A stretch of DNA of 64,000 bases from Paenibacillus lacisoli (GTDB lineage Bacteria; Bacillota; Bacilli; Paenibacillales; Paenibacillaceae): NCBI RefSeq assembly GCF_030580655.1, contig NZ_JAUQTB010000002.1, positions 248,001-312,000 of the forward strand, given 5' to 3'. Position numbers and translations under genes: made by a program. The notes under the pieces were generated by a model, which made no database searches, was not told where the DNA came from, and saw only the letters and a list, made by a program, of their open reading frames with translations. This document shows, in pieces, positions 1 to 7,737 of this stretch (its first letter is position 1; each line of letters opens with the position of its first letter).

Positions 1-765
1 AACAATGCAGTAGGTGCAAAATTTATCGCAGCCGTACATAATGTTGACCCATGCCCGCATCCCTTCACGCTTCTTCGGTAGATGCTCGATAATGTCGCCT
101 TCTTTGGACCAGACTTCAACGACCATTTCCTTACTGAACAAGGCTTCTTGGACCAGATGCGGCAGCCTGTGAATGTTGTGTGTACCAAAGATCATATCGA
201 CGAATCCATGCTTCTGCATAATCCGGTTTACGACCGCTTCCTCCTGGGACATACAGCCGCATACACCCAGCAGCAGATTCGGCTTCTCCGTCTTCAAGTG
301 CTTCAGATGACCCAGTTCTCCAAAAACTTTGTCCTCCGCATTCTCACGGATCGCGCATGTATTCAGCAAAATGATATCAGCTTGTTTGCGGTCCTCGGTA
401 CTCCGGTAGCCCATCTGTTCGAGCAGCCCTTTCATCGTTTCCGTGTCATGCTCGTTCATCTGGCATCCATACGTATAAATCGTGTAATAGTGCTGCTTGT
501 GACGGTTCATCTCACGGAAGGTCTCCAGCATTTCCTCATTGCGGGGATCCGTATAGCTCAGGACCTGGATCTCTTCTTTACCCCGGCGCTTGCCTTCCTT
601 GAAGTCGGGCTGAGAGTTAATCTGGATATTACGTCCCTTGATCCTGTAAGTCGTCTTGCCGTCTTCCTCGGAAATCAGCTTCGCATCGCTGAAATCAAAA
701 TACTTGGAGTAATCCTTGTTCTTCGCAGATGTCAAGTCTGCCGCATTCTGATTCTCCTTGTTCAT
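1..765 (-). CDS. miaB: tRNA-2-methylthio-N6-dimethylallyladenosine synthase MiaB (5' part)
   Basis: Radical-SAM methylthiotransferase that converts i6A37 to ms2i6A37 in tRNAs reading UNN codons. Only the first 255 codons are in the window. The frame runs open to base 1 and ends just after the radical-SAM motif (CDKFCTYC), so the SAM barrel and TRAM domain are missing because of the window edge, not because the gene is broken. The N-terminal UPF0004 domain shows its cysteines (YGCQMN, NTCAIR, GVCGCM). The ATG at 765 follows an AAAGGA Shine-Dalgarno. A roughly 70-residue charged extension precedes the conserved [11 protein letters not shown] segment, as in Bacillales MiaB. It is preceded by its own promoter candidate and by the terminator of the SDR gene, so it probably begins a transcription unit. 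Confidence 0.95.
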   Translation of the reverse strand, partial: MNKENQNAADLTSAKNKDYSKYFDFSDAKLISEEDGKTTYRIKGRNIQINSQPDFKEGKRRGKEEIQVLSYTDPRNEEMLETFREMNRHKQHYYTIYTYGCQMNEHDTETMKGLLEQMGYRSTEDRKQADIILLNTCAIRENAEDKVFGELGHLKHLKTEKPNLLLGVCGCMSQEEAVVNRIMQKHGFVDMIFGTHNIHRLPHLVQEALFSKEMVVEVWSKEGDIIEHLPKKREGMRAWVNIMYGCDKFCTYCIV

Positions 766-832
766 CGTGCTCACGTCCTTTATATCAAGCTATCTCTAGA
801 GTAACTGTGTGCATAGGGTCATGCGATATTAA

Positions 833-841
833 ATTATATCA
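833..841 (-). promoter_or_regulatory. Extended -10 promoter candidate for miaB
   Basis: The minus strand reads TGATATAAT, a consensus TATAAT with the TGn extension. No good -35 hexamer lies 17 bases upstream, so this would depend on the extended -10. It lies about 70 bases upstream of the miaB ATG and downstream of the SDR terminator. Confidence 0.45.
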
Positions 842-879
842 TAAGACCCAGGCTATAACCATTGTCACTGCTGTTCGAG

Positions 880-916
880 ATACAAAGAAACAACCAGCCT
901 GCCGCGGCAGACTGGT
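880..916 (-). terminator. Intrinsic terminator after the SDR gene
   Basis: The minus strand forms a GC-rich hairpin (arms ACCAGTCTGCC and GGCAGGCTGGT, one mismatch) followed by TGTTTCTTTG, 20 bases after the SDR stop codon. Confidence 0.75.
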
Positions 917-938
917 CGTATCGTGAGCCTTATGATAG

Positions 939-1715
939 TTATTGAATCGTCATGGCACCGTCAATGGATATAGCCGTGCCGTTCACGTAAGCTGACTCAT
1001 CCGATGCCAGAAAGGCAACCAGATTTGCTACTTCCTCCGGCTCACCCAGACGGCCTGCCGGAATGCCTGCGGTAATCTGATCGTAGTACTGCTGCGGGTT
1101 TTCCGGGAACCATTTCACCGATGCATGCTTGATCATATCCGTATTAATAGGTCCCGGGCAGATCGCATTAATATGAATACCGTACTTGCTGTACTCAACC
1201 GCCGCATTTCGCGTCAGACCGACCACACCATGTTTACTTGCGACATAGGCTCCAAAATTCTCGGCCGCAATGACACCGCCGCTGGAAGCAGTATTGATGA
1301 TCGCACCGCTCTTTTGTTCCTTCATCACGTTAATGACATGCTTAAGACCGAGGAATATACCTTTAAGATTAATATCTATGACCTTACTGAAAGCAGCGCT
1401 GTCATAATCACCCAATGGCGTGACTGGACCTTCAATTCCGGCATTATTGAACAAAGCATCAATGCGTCCGAATTTGTCCAGCGCAAGCTGCACATACTTC
1501 TGCACATCTGCTTCATCGGTCACATCGGCAGTAATTGTGTAGACTTCCGCATCCGGCTTGAATTTCTTGACTGCTTGAACCGTCTGTTCCAGGGCTTCAC
1601 CGTTCAGATCCACCAGAATCAGCTTGGCACCTTCTTGAACAAATTTGATCGCTGCTGCTCGTCCCAGACCGCCGCCTGCTCCTGTAATAATACTCGCTTT
1701 ATTCTGCAATCTCAT
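939..1715 (-). CDS. SDR-family NAD(P)-dependent oxidoreductase, substrate unknown
   Basis: A classical short-chain dehydrogenase/reductase of 258 residues. It shows the cofactor motif TGAGGGLG near the N-terminus, the NNAG motif, the catalytic serine in NTASSGG and the YVASK active-site Tyr-Lys pair. The acidic LVDLN after the second beta strand favours NAD(H) over NADP(H), which is an inference from family rules. The longest frame starts at 1733, but codons 3-4 of that frame are themselves the Shine-Dalgarno GGAGGG; the ATG at 1715 (MRLQNK) lies at normal distance and is preferred. It stands alone, with a terminator downstream and the pduL terminator upstream. In B. subtilis this stretch carries tdh and kbl. 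The family is too broad to name a substrate. Confidence 0.85.
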   Translation of the reverse strand: MRLQNKASIITGAGGGLGRAAAIKFVQEGAKLILVDLNGEALEQTVQAVKKFKPDAEVYTITADVTDEADVQKYVQLALDKFGRIDALFNNAGIEGPVTPLGDYDSAAFSKVIDINLKGIFLGLKHVINVMKEQKSGAIINTASSGGVIAAENFGAYVASKHGVVGLTRNAAVEYSKYGIHINAICPGPINTDMIKHASVKWFPENPQQYYDQITAGIPAGRLGEPEEVANLVAFLASDESAYVNGTAISIDGAMTIQ

Positions 1716-1850
1716 GATCATCCCTCCAGACATGGTATAGTATTTTACTTAACCATGGCATCTCCCCCTATAACAAAGGACTTATAAAATTGCAGAAATT
1801 GTCATATATTCAGGCTTACTGTCGAACCCGAATTTCATTTCTTTATAAAC

Positions 1851-1886
1851 AAAAAAAGCGGACCCGGCAGTACTGCCGGGTCCGCT
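1851..1886 (-). terminator. Intrinsic terminator after pduL
   Basis: A perfect inverted repeat (AGCGGACCCGGCAGT and its complement) runs into seven T residues on the minus strand, 15 bases past the pduL stop. It is one of the strongest terminators in the window. Confidence 0.92.
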
Positions 1887-1900
1887 CCTGATAATTCAGC

Positions 1901-2473
1901 TTAATCAATAATTTCCGCCTGGTCGCCGTTCTTCACACCAGCTGCATTTGCTTCATCGGTATCGATATGCATGTCCAGCGCAAAGTTGTCTGATACACGG
2001 GCAATCACATGCTCGAATACGACACCACGCTCGCCGCCTACACGTACCTTCAGCTCCTGCTTGTCTTGAATGCCCCACTTCTCGGCATCAGACGTATGGA
2101 AATGAATATGGCGGGCAGCCACGATTACGCCTTGCTCCAGCGTCACTTCTCCGGCAGGACCTTTAACGAGGATGCCAGGTGTGCCTTCAATGTTACCGGA
2201 CTCACGGACCGGGGCCTTAACGCCCAGAGCGAAAGAGTCGGTACGGGAGATTTCCAGCTGGGAAGCAGGACGGGCAGGTCCTAGAATACGAACAGTGCCG
2301 AATTCTCCTTTAGAGCCGACTACAGCAACAGTTTCGTTTGCAGCGAACTGACCCGGCTGGGACAGCGGTTTAAATTCGGTCAGCTGGTAACCAGCACCGA
2401 ACAGGGCTTCAATATGTTCTTGTGTCAAATGAATATGACGTCCGGAGACGCCTACAGGTACGGTTTTACTCAT
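1901..2473 (-). CDS. pduL: Phosphate propanoyltransferase (PduL-type phosphotransacylase)
   Basis: PduL-family enzyme of 190 residues that interconverts acyl-CoA plus phosphate with acyl-phosphate plus CoA; it is unrelated to Pta. The two beta-barrel halves carry the expected metal-binding histidines: GRHIHLT near residue 13, RHIHFH around 120 and DMHID near 168. The ATG at 2473 follows AAGGAG at good spacing. The gene stands alone with its own terminator and no pdu or microcompartment genes nearby, so it probably supports acetyl-phosphate or propionyl-phosphate metabolism in the cytosol; no shell-targeting extension is visible at the N-terminus. It sits in the accessory block between spoVS and miaB. 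Confidence 0.92.
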   Translation of the reverse strand: MSKTVPVGVSGRHIHLTQEHIEALFGAGYQLTEFKPLSQPGQFAANETVAVVGSKGEFGTVRILGPARPASQLEISRTDSFALGVKAPVRESGNIEGTPGILVKGPAGEVTLEQGVIVAARHIHFHTSDAEKWGIQDKQELKVRVGGERGVVFEHVIARVSDNFALDMHIDTDEANAAGVKNGDQAEIID

Positions 2474-2517
2474 GATGAGTCACTCCTTGTTCAAATCTTT
2501 CTCGGTTCACCTATGCA

Positions 2518-2541
2518 ATTATACCCTTTTTTCATGAAAAA
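2518..2541 (-). promoter_or_regulatory. pduL -10 candidate with adjacent 14-bp palindrome
   Basis: On the minus strand a TATAAT (2518-2523) lies about 45 bases upstream of the pduL ATG. A perfect palindrome TTTTTCATGAAAAA (2528-2541) sits just upstream in the -10/-35 spacer. The -35 is poor, so an activator or repressor acting at the palindrome is possible; this is inference only. Confidence 0.35.
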
Positions 2542-2617
2542 GAAAAAGATCGCTCAAAATGTTTTCAATTTCGCCATTTCCAGGATCTCATCATGTTCTG
2601 ATATCAGCAAAACCGTT

Positions 2618-3598
2618 CTATACTGACGGGCGCTCCGGCAGATGACTGGCCAGATAACTAAAGGCATTTCCAGAAGTCCAGCCTCGCACAATCGGTTCGG
2701 GGTAATGCTTGAGCAGGAGGTCAATCAGGGATGGATACTTCCCGGCATGCTCCAGTCCCTGAATATGCGTCTCAATCCCGTCGAAATCTGAACCAAACAT
2801 AATATGCGAAGCCCCGCCCCTTGAGCAGATATGCTCCAAATGTTTCAGCAAATCGGTATTCGTCACCGGCACTGCGGCCTTCGTAAACTGGGGCACAAAG
2901 GTGATCCCGATCCTGCCTTCGCGGGCGACCAGCGCTGTGATCTGTTCATCCGTCAGGTTACGTGGATGGCTGCAGCAAGCTCGCGTATTAGAATGGGAGG
3001 CAATCGGCGGCTTGTCACTCAGTTCCATGAGCTCCCAGAAACCATGCTCTGACAGGTGAGAGACATCCAGCAGGAGGCCCAGTTCCCCGCACCTCTTGAT
3101 AAAAGCTCTGCCCTTCGTACTGAATCCGCCGTTGCGCTGCTCCAGAATGCCGTCTGCGGCCCAATTGGCATAGTTCCACGTGATTCCCATAACCCGGACG
3201 CCGAGCAGGTAGCACAGGTCCACATACATCAACCTTCCCTCCAGACCGTCAACACCCTCGAGAGCCAGCAGAGCCCAGCTTTTGTCATGACCGGTGTATG
3301 AAGCCAGCCTTTCTGCCTGGTCCCTCCACTGTAAAGGCTGCAGAGTTCCTGAGCCGGATAATCCGGCAGCTACTTTGGAATAAAAAATAGAGATCTGCTC
3401 GGCAATATGCTCGAAGGTGGGCCGGCCAAGCTTCTCCGACAGATAGATGGCGAAGGTCTGCAGTAAGACCCTGCCTTCCTTCAGACGGGCTGCATGAACA
3501 TCAAGGCGTTCATCCTCCTGGAAATTTAGCGTTGAATTCATTTGAAGCTTGCTTAATACGTCACAATGAAAATCGGCGACCCGGTATTCGTTCGACAT
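2618..3598 (-). CDS. Membrane dipeptidase, peptidase family M19
   Basis: Zinc dipeptidase of 326 residues, related to renal dipeptidase and to the PQQ-cluster dipeptidases of bacilli; it would hydrolyse dipeptides, possibly with D-residues. The binuclear metal ligands are visible: HxD in ADFHCDVLS at the N-terminus, the bridging glutamate in LALEGVDGL, the histidines in DVSHLSEHG and IASHSNTRA, and the aspartate in MFGSDFDG. There is no signal peptide, so it is probably cytosolic despite the family name. A frame starting at GTG 3604 exists, but AAGGAG fits the ATG at 3598 (MSNEYR). A perfect 16-bp palindrome lies upstream at 3665-3680. No downstream terminator is evident before pduL. Confidence 0.9.
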   Translation of the reverse strand: MSNEYRVADFHCDVLSKLQMNSTLNFQEDERLDVHAARLKEGRVLLQTFAIYLSEKLGRPTFEHIAEQISIFYSKVAAGLSGSGTLQPLQWRDQAERLASYTGHDKSWALLALEGVDGLEGRLMYVDLCYLLGVRVMGITWNYANWAADGILEQRNGGFSTKGRAFIKRCGELGLLLDVSHLSEHGFWELMELSDKPPIASHSNTRACCSHPRNLTDEQITALVAREGRIGITFVPQFTKAAVPVTNTDLLKHLEHICSRGGASHIMFGSDFDGIETHIQGLEHAGKYPSLIDLLLKHYPEPIVRGWTSGNAFSYLASHLPERPSV

Positions 3599-3664
3599 CA
3601 GCACCGCTCCTTGAACGAAAATGATAAGGAATAGACAGACACTATGCTTCTACACAGATGATCT

Positions 3665-3680
3665 GTAATGATCATTACAA
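3665..3680. promoter_or_regulatory. 16-bp perfect palindrome upstream of the M19 dipeptidase
   Basis: TGTAATGATCATTACA is self-complementary over 16 bases. It lies 67 bases upstream of the dipeptidase ATG and 20 bases past the spoVS terminator stem. Its shape is that of a dimeric repressor operator. The half-site TGTAAT resembles, but does not match, Fur/Zur-type boxes, so no regulator is assigned. Confidence 0.5.
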
Positions 3681-3700
3681 TTTATGCAAGTTTTCCACGC

Positions 3701-3734
3701 AAAAAAACCTGCTTACACGATCGTAAACAGGTTC
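3701..3734 (-). terminator. Intrinsic terminator after spoVS
   Basis: The minus strand forms a hairpin with AACCTG and CAGGTT at its base and GTAA/TTAC inside, followed by seven T residues, 16 bases after the spoVS stop. Confidence 0.85.
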
Positions 3735-3749
3735 ATCGTCTTGCATATA

Positions 3750-4010
3750 TTATCGAGGTTCCACAATCAGCTTAATGGCCGTCCGGTCTTCTCCGTCAAT
3801 GACAATATCGGTAAATGCAGGAATACAAATCAGGTCCACTCCACTTGGCGCTACAAATCCCCGGGCAATCGCAACAGCTTTAATCGCTTGGTTCAGTGCA
3901 CCGGCTCCAATCGCCTGCAGCTCAGCTGCTCCACGCTCACGCAGTACCCCTGCAAGTGCGCCGGCAACGGAATTGGGATTGGATTTTGCTGATACTTTTA
4001 ATACTTCCAT
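3750..4010 (-). CDS. spoVS: Stage V sporulation protein S
   Basis: SpoVS of 86 residues, full length and very close to the conserved family (MEVLKVSAKSNPNSVAGALAG, ending IKLIVEPR). It is a small nucleic-acid-binding (Alba-like) protein needed for spore coat assembly and for progress past stage V in B. subtilis. The ATG at 4010 follows GGGGAGG. The order rny-ymdB-spoVS is the same as in B. subtilis. It has its own sigma-H-type promoter upstream and a terminator downstream, so it is probably monocistronic and switched on at the start of sporulation. Confidence 0.97.
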   Translation of the reverse strand: MEVLKVSAKSNPNSVAGALAGVLRERGAAELQAIGAGALNQAIKAVAIARGFVAPSGVDLICIPAFTDIVIDGEDRTAIKLIVEPR

Positions 4011-4080
4011 GGTAAGTACCTCCCCTGGGAACGATTATAGTTTGAATTCCACTATAGATGTTATTCGCGGGTGGGCAAAT

Positions 4081-4109
4081 AATTCCTTCTTCCTCAGGGG
4101 ATTTCCTTG
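4081..4109 (-). promoter_or_regulatory. Sigma-H-type promoter for spoVS
   Basis: On the minus strand AAGGAAAT (-35) is followed after 12 bases by AAGGAATTA (-10). This fits the B. subtilis sigma-H pattern RnAGGAwWW-N11/12-RnnGAATww, except that the first base is C. It lies about 75 bases upstream of the spoVS ATG, and spoVS is a known sigma-H gene in B. subtilis. Confidence 0.65.
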
Positions 4110-4139
4110 AAAATTAGACTTTCAGCTAATGAACAACGA

Positions 4140-4934
4140 TTAATCCATCAACCATTCATCTTCCTGAATGCGAATCTTCTGTATTTTACGGGCTTTTCCC
4201 GTCTGATCATCCAGTTCTGCATATACGGCATGGAAATGCCATTTGCCGTTATCCACCTGGAACCGCACCGGCAGCTGGGTCAGAAACTTGCGTAGAACCG
4301 CATCTCGTTCCATACCAAGAATTCCGTCCCTTGGACCAACCATGCCCGTATCCGTTAGAAAAGCGGTTCCTTCCGGCAGAATTCGTTCATCATTACTCTG
4401 GACATGCGTATGGGTACCGACAACCATCGAGGCTCTGCCATCGAGATACCAGCCCATTGCAATTTTCTCTGATGTCGCTTCTGCATGGAAATCCACCAGA
4501 ATATGCTTGTGCTTCTTGCGCAGAGAATCTACAATCTCATCGGCGGTACGGAATGGGCAGTCGATAGACGGCAGGAAAGTCCGGCCCTGCAGATTCACGA
4601 TAGCAAGTTCCTTATTGTTAGCTTTGATCACGGTATATCCTTCGCCTGGTGTTCCTGGCGGGAAGTTGGCCGGACGAATCATACGCGGCTCATCGTCAAT
4701 GACATCAAAAATGTCCTTGTTGTCCCAAGTATGGTTGCCCAGTGTAATGCCATGCACGCCCCAGTCGAAAAATTCGCGTGCAATGGCTCCGGTAATTCCG
4801 CGTCCGGAAGCGGCATTTTCTCCGTTGACGATAATAAAATGCGGGTTATATTTGTTCTTCAGATAAGGCAAAGTCGCTTTGAGCGCTTTGCGTCCAACAC
4901 TGCCTACGATGTCTCCAATGAATAATACGTTGAT
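4140..4934 (-). CDS. ymdB: YmdB metallophosphoesterase with apparent ATC start codon
   Basis: Calcineurin-like phosphodiesterase (TIGR00282 family). B. subtilis YmdB cleaves 2',3'-cyclic nucleotides and affects biofilm and motility decisions. Metal ligands are visible: GDIVG at the start, NGENAASG, LGNHTWD, VDFHAE and VGTHTHVQ. Read from the ATC at 4934 it is 264 residues, exactly the B. subtilis length. A strong AGGAGGG lies 6 bases upstream of this ATC, and no ATG, GTG or TTG exists in frame between that SD and the essential Asp of GDIVG. The only upstream in-frame candidate, GTG at 5003, lies inside the rny terminator hairpin and has no SD. The start is therefore either ATC or a sequence error for ATG. 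It follows rny directly. Confidence 0.93.
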   Translation of the reverse strand: MNVLFIGDIVGSVGRKALKATLPYLKNKYNPHFIIVNGENAASGRGITGAIAREFFDWGVHGITLGNHTWDNKDIFDVIDDEPRMIRPANFPPGTPGEGYTVIKANNKELAIVNLQGRTFLPSIDCPFRTADEIVDSLRKKHKHILVDFHAEATSEKIAMGWYLDGRASMVVGTHTHVQSNDERILPEGTAFLTDTGMVGPRDGILGMERDAVLRKFLTQLPVRFQVDNGKWHFHAVYAELDDQTGKARKIQKIRIQEDEWLMD

Positions 4935-4973
4935 GGTATTCCCTCCTGAACTTGTGCTGCTATTAGGATGTCC

Positions 4974-5006
4974 AAATGAAAAGTGGCCCCAGTAGGCGGC
5001 CACTTT
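4974..5006 (-). terminator. Hairpin terminator after rny
   Basis: The minus strand forms AAAGTGGCC / GGCCACTTT followed by TCATTT, 10 bases after the rny stop. The T-tract is short, so readthrough into ymdB is likely. An open frame through this hairpin artificially lengthens ymdB. Confidence 0.7.
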
Positions 5007-5015
5007 ATCATCATC

Positions 5016-6557
5016 CTATTTAGCGTATTCAACCGCCCGGGTCTCCCGAATAACGGTAACTTTGATATGTCCCGGATAATCCAGTTCATTCTCGATCGTC
5101 TTCGTAATATCACGAGCCAGTCGGAACGCTTCGGCGTCATCGATTTTCTCAGGCTGTACCATGACACGAACTTCACGGCCTGCCTGGATGGCGTATGATT
5201 TCTCAACCCCTTCGAAGGATTCAGAAATCGCCTCCAGCTTCTCAAGGCGGCGGATATACGTTTCCAGCGTCTCACGTCTAGCGCCTGGTCTTGCAGCGGA
5301 CAATGCGTCAGCCGCGCCAACCAGCATGGCAATAACGGAGGTTGCTTCGCAATCACCATGGTGAGAAGCGATACTGTTGATAACAACCGGATGTTCTTTG
5401 TATTTCTTCGCAAGCTCCACACCAATCTCAACGTGAGAGCCTTCCACTTCATGATCCAGCGCCTTGCCGATATCATGCAGTAAGCCGGCACGTCTTGCCA
5501 AGATAACGTCCTCACCCAGCTCGCCGGCCATCAGACCCGCCAGATAAGCGACTTCCATGGAGTGCTTGAGAACGTTCTGTCCGTAACTTGTACGGAACTT
5601 GAGACGTCCCAGAATTTTGATCAGGTCAGGATGCAATCCATGCACACCAACCTCGAATGTGGCCTGCTCTCCGTATTCACGGATACGCTCGTCCACTTCT
5701 TTACGGGATTTTTCCACCATTTCTTCGATGCGTGCCGGGTGAATACGTCCGTCCGCAACCAGTTTTTCCAAGGCTGTACGTGCAATCTCACGGCGGATCG
5801 GATCAAAGCCTGACAGAATAACAGCTTCCGGCGTATCATCGATAATGAGGTCAATTCCCGTAAGCGTCTCGAGTGCACGGATATTACGGCCTTCTCGGCC
5901 GATGATCCGGCCTTTCATTTCTTCGTTAGGCAGTGTGACGACGGATACGGTTGTCTCCGCAACGTGATCGGCTGCACAACGCTGAATAGCAAGGGTAATA
6001 ATCTCGCGTGACTTCTTGTCCGCTTCTTCTTTCGCCTGCTGTTCCAGTTCCTTGATCATTTGTGCCGTCTCGTGGCGTACCTCCTGCTCTACGTTGGACA
6101 AAATGATGCTTCTTGCATCTTCCATCGTGAGGTTGGAGATCCGTTCCAGCTCGGTCACCTGGTCCTTGTACATCTGTTCAATTTGCTGCTGGGTTTCATC
6201 GATTCGTTTCTCTTTGTTAGCCACTTGCTCTTCTTTACGTTCCAGCGATTCTAATTTTTTATCCAGCGACTCTTCTTTTTGCAAAAGTCTGCGTTCCTGC
6301 CGTTGAATTTCATTACGACGTTCACGAGTTTCTTTGTCAGCTTCAGCCCGGATGCGATGAACTTCATCTTTCGCTTCCAGAACTGTTTCTTTCTTCAGTG
6401 CTTCTGCCTCTTTTTTCGCGTTCTCCACGATTTGCGCGGCAGCTTGTTCCGCACTGGAGATTTTAGCCTCTGCAAGAGATTTGCGAATAAAATACCCAAT
6501 CACGAACCCAAAGAATAATGCGGCAACAACGAGAACGATCCAGATCAATGCTGGCAT
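5016..6557 (-). CDS. rny: Ribonuclease Y
   Basis: Membrane-anchored endoribonuclease that starts bulk mRNA decay in Firmicutes, 513 residues. It has an N-terminal membrane helix ([20 protein letters not shown]) and a long coiled coil of about 150 residues. A KH domain ([20 protein letters not shown], about 200-260) and the HD domain follow, with [22 protein letters not shown] and SHHGD as metal ligands. The frame is open to 6608, but GAGGAGGTG places the start at the ATG at 6557 (MPALIW). A sigma-A promoter about 250 bases upstream gives it a long, structured leader. PNPase, RNase J and NrnA, also encoded in this window, act in the same decay pathway. Confidence 0.98.
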   Translation of the reverse strand: MPALIWIVLVVAALFFGFVIGYFIRKSLAEAKISSAEQAAAQIVENAKKEAEALKKETVLEAKDEVHRIRAEADKETRERRNEIQRQERRLLQKEESLDKKLESLERKEEQVANKEKRIDETQQQIEQMYKDQVTELERISNLTMEDARSIILSNVEQEVRHETAQMIKELEQQAKEEADKKSREIITLAIQRCAADHVAETTVSVVTLPNEEMKGRIIGREGRNIRALETLTGIDLIIDDTPEAVILSGFDPIRREIARTALEKLVADGRIHPARIEEMVEKSRKEVDERIREYGEQATFEVGVHGLHPDLIKILGRLKFRTSYGQNVLKHSMEVAYLAGLMAGELGEDVILARRAGLLHDIGKALDHEVEGSHVEIGVELAKKYKEHPVVINSIASHHGDCEATSVIAMLVGAADALSAARPGARRETLETYIRRLEKLEAISESFEGVEKSYAIQAGREVRVMVQPEKIDDAEAFRLARDITKTIENELDYPGHIKVTVIRETRAVEYAK

Positions 6558-6807
6558 ACTGATCACCTCCTCGTTGGCTCCTCCAAGGTATTCCTTGGGA
6601 CATTGCATTTTGTCACATTATTACAATTGATACTCGTGCAAAGCGGCGGTCTCTTGTCTCACCGTCACCTATTAACCATATGCTGACGCATATGCTACCC
6701 CGCTTGTCCAGCGGTACCCTCTTCATTTGTAACAATTCGGATCCTATCCATGAAGACGCTTTTTTGGAAGGAAAAAGATCTTCTATGTCTTTTATAGACC
6801 CAATTAC
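6558..6807 (-). other. Long structured 5' leader of rny
   Basis: The 303 bases between rny and recX hold no convincing gene. From the promoter at 6808-6837 the rny transcript would carry a leader of about 245 bases. It contains several short hairpins: CCAAGG-TATT-CCTTGG (6583-6598) directly before the SD, CCGCT/AGCGG near 6703-6717, and CATATG repeats near 6680-6695. A 37-codon frame beginning with ATG near 6730 lacks a good SD and is not called. Confidence 0.5.
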
Positions 6808-6837
6808 ATTTTATTATTTGGTAAAAGATATTGTCAA
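6808..6837 (-). promoter_or_regulatory. Sigma-A promoter for rny
   Basis: On the minus strand a perfect TTGACA (6832-6837) is separated by 18 bases from TAAAAT (6808-6813). It lies just past the recX stop codon at 6861. Confidence 0.75.
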
Positions 6838-6860
6838 GGGACGCGGGCGCTTAACTTCCC

Positions 6861-7613
6861 TCAGTCCATGTCCGGCCACTCCGTATCATCCTCGTCCATT
6901 TCCGCTTCCTGACTCTCCGCTGCCAGACGCTGAATGACCCGGCGGGACAGTTCGCCTGTGAAACCTCGCCGCATCAGATAAGCCATCGTCTTGCGCTTCT
7001 GATCCAGCATTTCTCCTCGAACCTGTCTCCATTTCTTGCGTCCACATTGCAGAGCACTGTCCCATTCCTCTTCGTCGCTAACTTCCCCAAGAGCTTCCGC
7101 AATATTATCTTTGGATATTCCTTTTTGGCGCAGTTCCTGCCGGACCCACAGTTTTCCCTTACGCTGACTGCTAATGCGCTGCTGAGCCCACTGGCGGGCA
7201 AATACGGTATCATCAATCAGCTTCTCCCGCTCCAGACGATCCAGCGTCTCTTCTACAATCGCTGGCTGGATTTCCTTATCCGTGAGGCGTCTGGCCAGCT
7301 CTGTGCGGCTGCGCTGTTTTCGGCCCAGTATATACAGTGAATGGACATAAGCCTGCTGTCGTTCATCGGCAACGACGATTTCGGCCAGCTCTTCCTTTGT
7401 AAATACAGTTCCGGATGTCATCCTGTATTTGATCATGACATCTTCCAGCACGGACAGGCTGTATTCTCCAAAATGGATAAGGTACCGTCCCCGCTGCCGC
7501 CCCTGCTTACGTTCAACACGGGTAACCACCAGTTCCCTATGATCGGGAAAATGAGCGATGCCGCCTGGAACCTCCTGTTCCAGTTCCATATCAATCTCAT
7601 CAAGATCTTTCAC
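6861..7613 (-). CDS. recX: Regulatory protein RecX
   Basis: RecX binds RecA filaments and modulates recombination and the SOS response. At 250 residues it has the long Firmicute form, with an N-terminal extension before the three-helix repeats. Typical features are the helix RTELARRLTDKEIQPAIVEETLDRLEREKLIDD and the later IAEALGE and AYLMRRGFTGELSRRVIQ. The start is GTG at 7613 (MKDLDEIDME), because GGGGAGG lies 7 bases before it; the TTG at 7634 would lie upstream of that SD. It follows recA with a strong terminator between them, so its expression probably depends on readthrough from recA. The acidic C-terminus (EDDTEWPDMD) is unremarkable. Confidence 0.93.
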   Translation of the reverse strand: MKDLDEIDMELEQEVPGGIAHFPDHRELVVTRVERKQGRQRGRYLIHFGEYSLSVLEDVMIKYRMTSGTVFTKEELAEIVVADERQQAYVHSLYILGRKQRSRTELARRLTDKEIQPAIVEETLDRLEREKLIDDTVFARQWAQQRISSQRKGKLWVRQELRQKGISKDNIAEALGEVSDEEEWDSALQCGRKKWRQVRGEMLDQKRKTMAYLMRRGFTGELSRRVIQRLAAESQEAEMDEDDTEWPDMD

Positions 7614-7645
7614 AGTTTTGCCTCCCCTCCACAAGTTCTCCTGTT

Positions 7646-7673
7646 AAAAAATAAAGGCGCCCATCGGGCGCCC
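7646..7673 (-). terminator. Intrinsic terminator after recA
   Basis: The stem GGCGCCC-GAT-GGGCGCC is followed by TTTATTTTTT on the minus strand. It lies between recA and recX and would limit RecX relative to RecA. Confidence 0.9.
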
Positions 7674-7737
7674 TATTGCGGCGAACTCTGTATAGTTCAG
7701 CTGCATTGCTTTAAAAGAAGTTCAGCTGTTAATTAGC

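Noticed and set aside
82..804. Plus-strand open frame of 240 codons opposite miaB
   Set aside because: Antisense shadow of miaB; no SD, and the minus-strand frame gives a clear MiaB with its radical-SAM motif.
1740..1765. Three-codon mini-ORF (ATG GTT AAG TAA) with a G-rich SD upstream of the SDR gene
   Set aside because: Too short to judge; such motifs occur by chance and no attenuator fold was seen.
6614..6730. 37-codon frame in the rny leader (MKRVPLDKRG...)
   Set aside because: Weak SD and no typical composition; more likely a chance frame in a structured leader.
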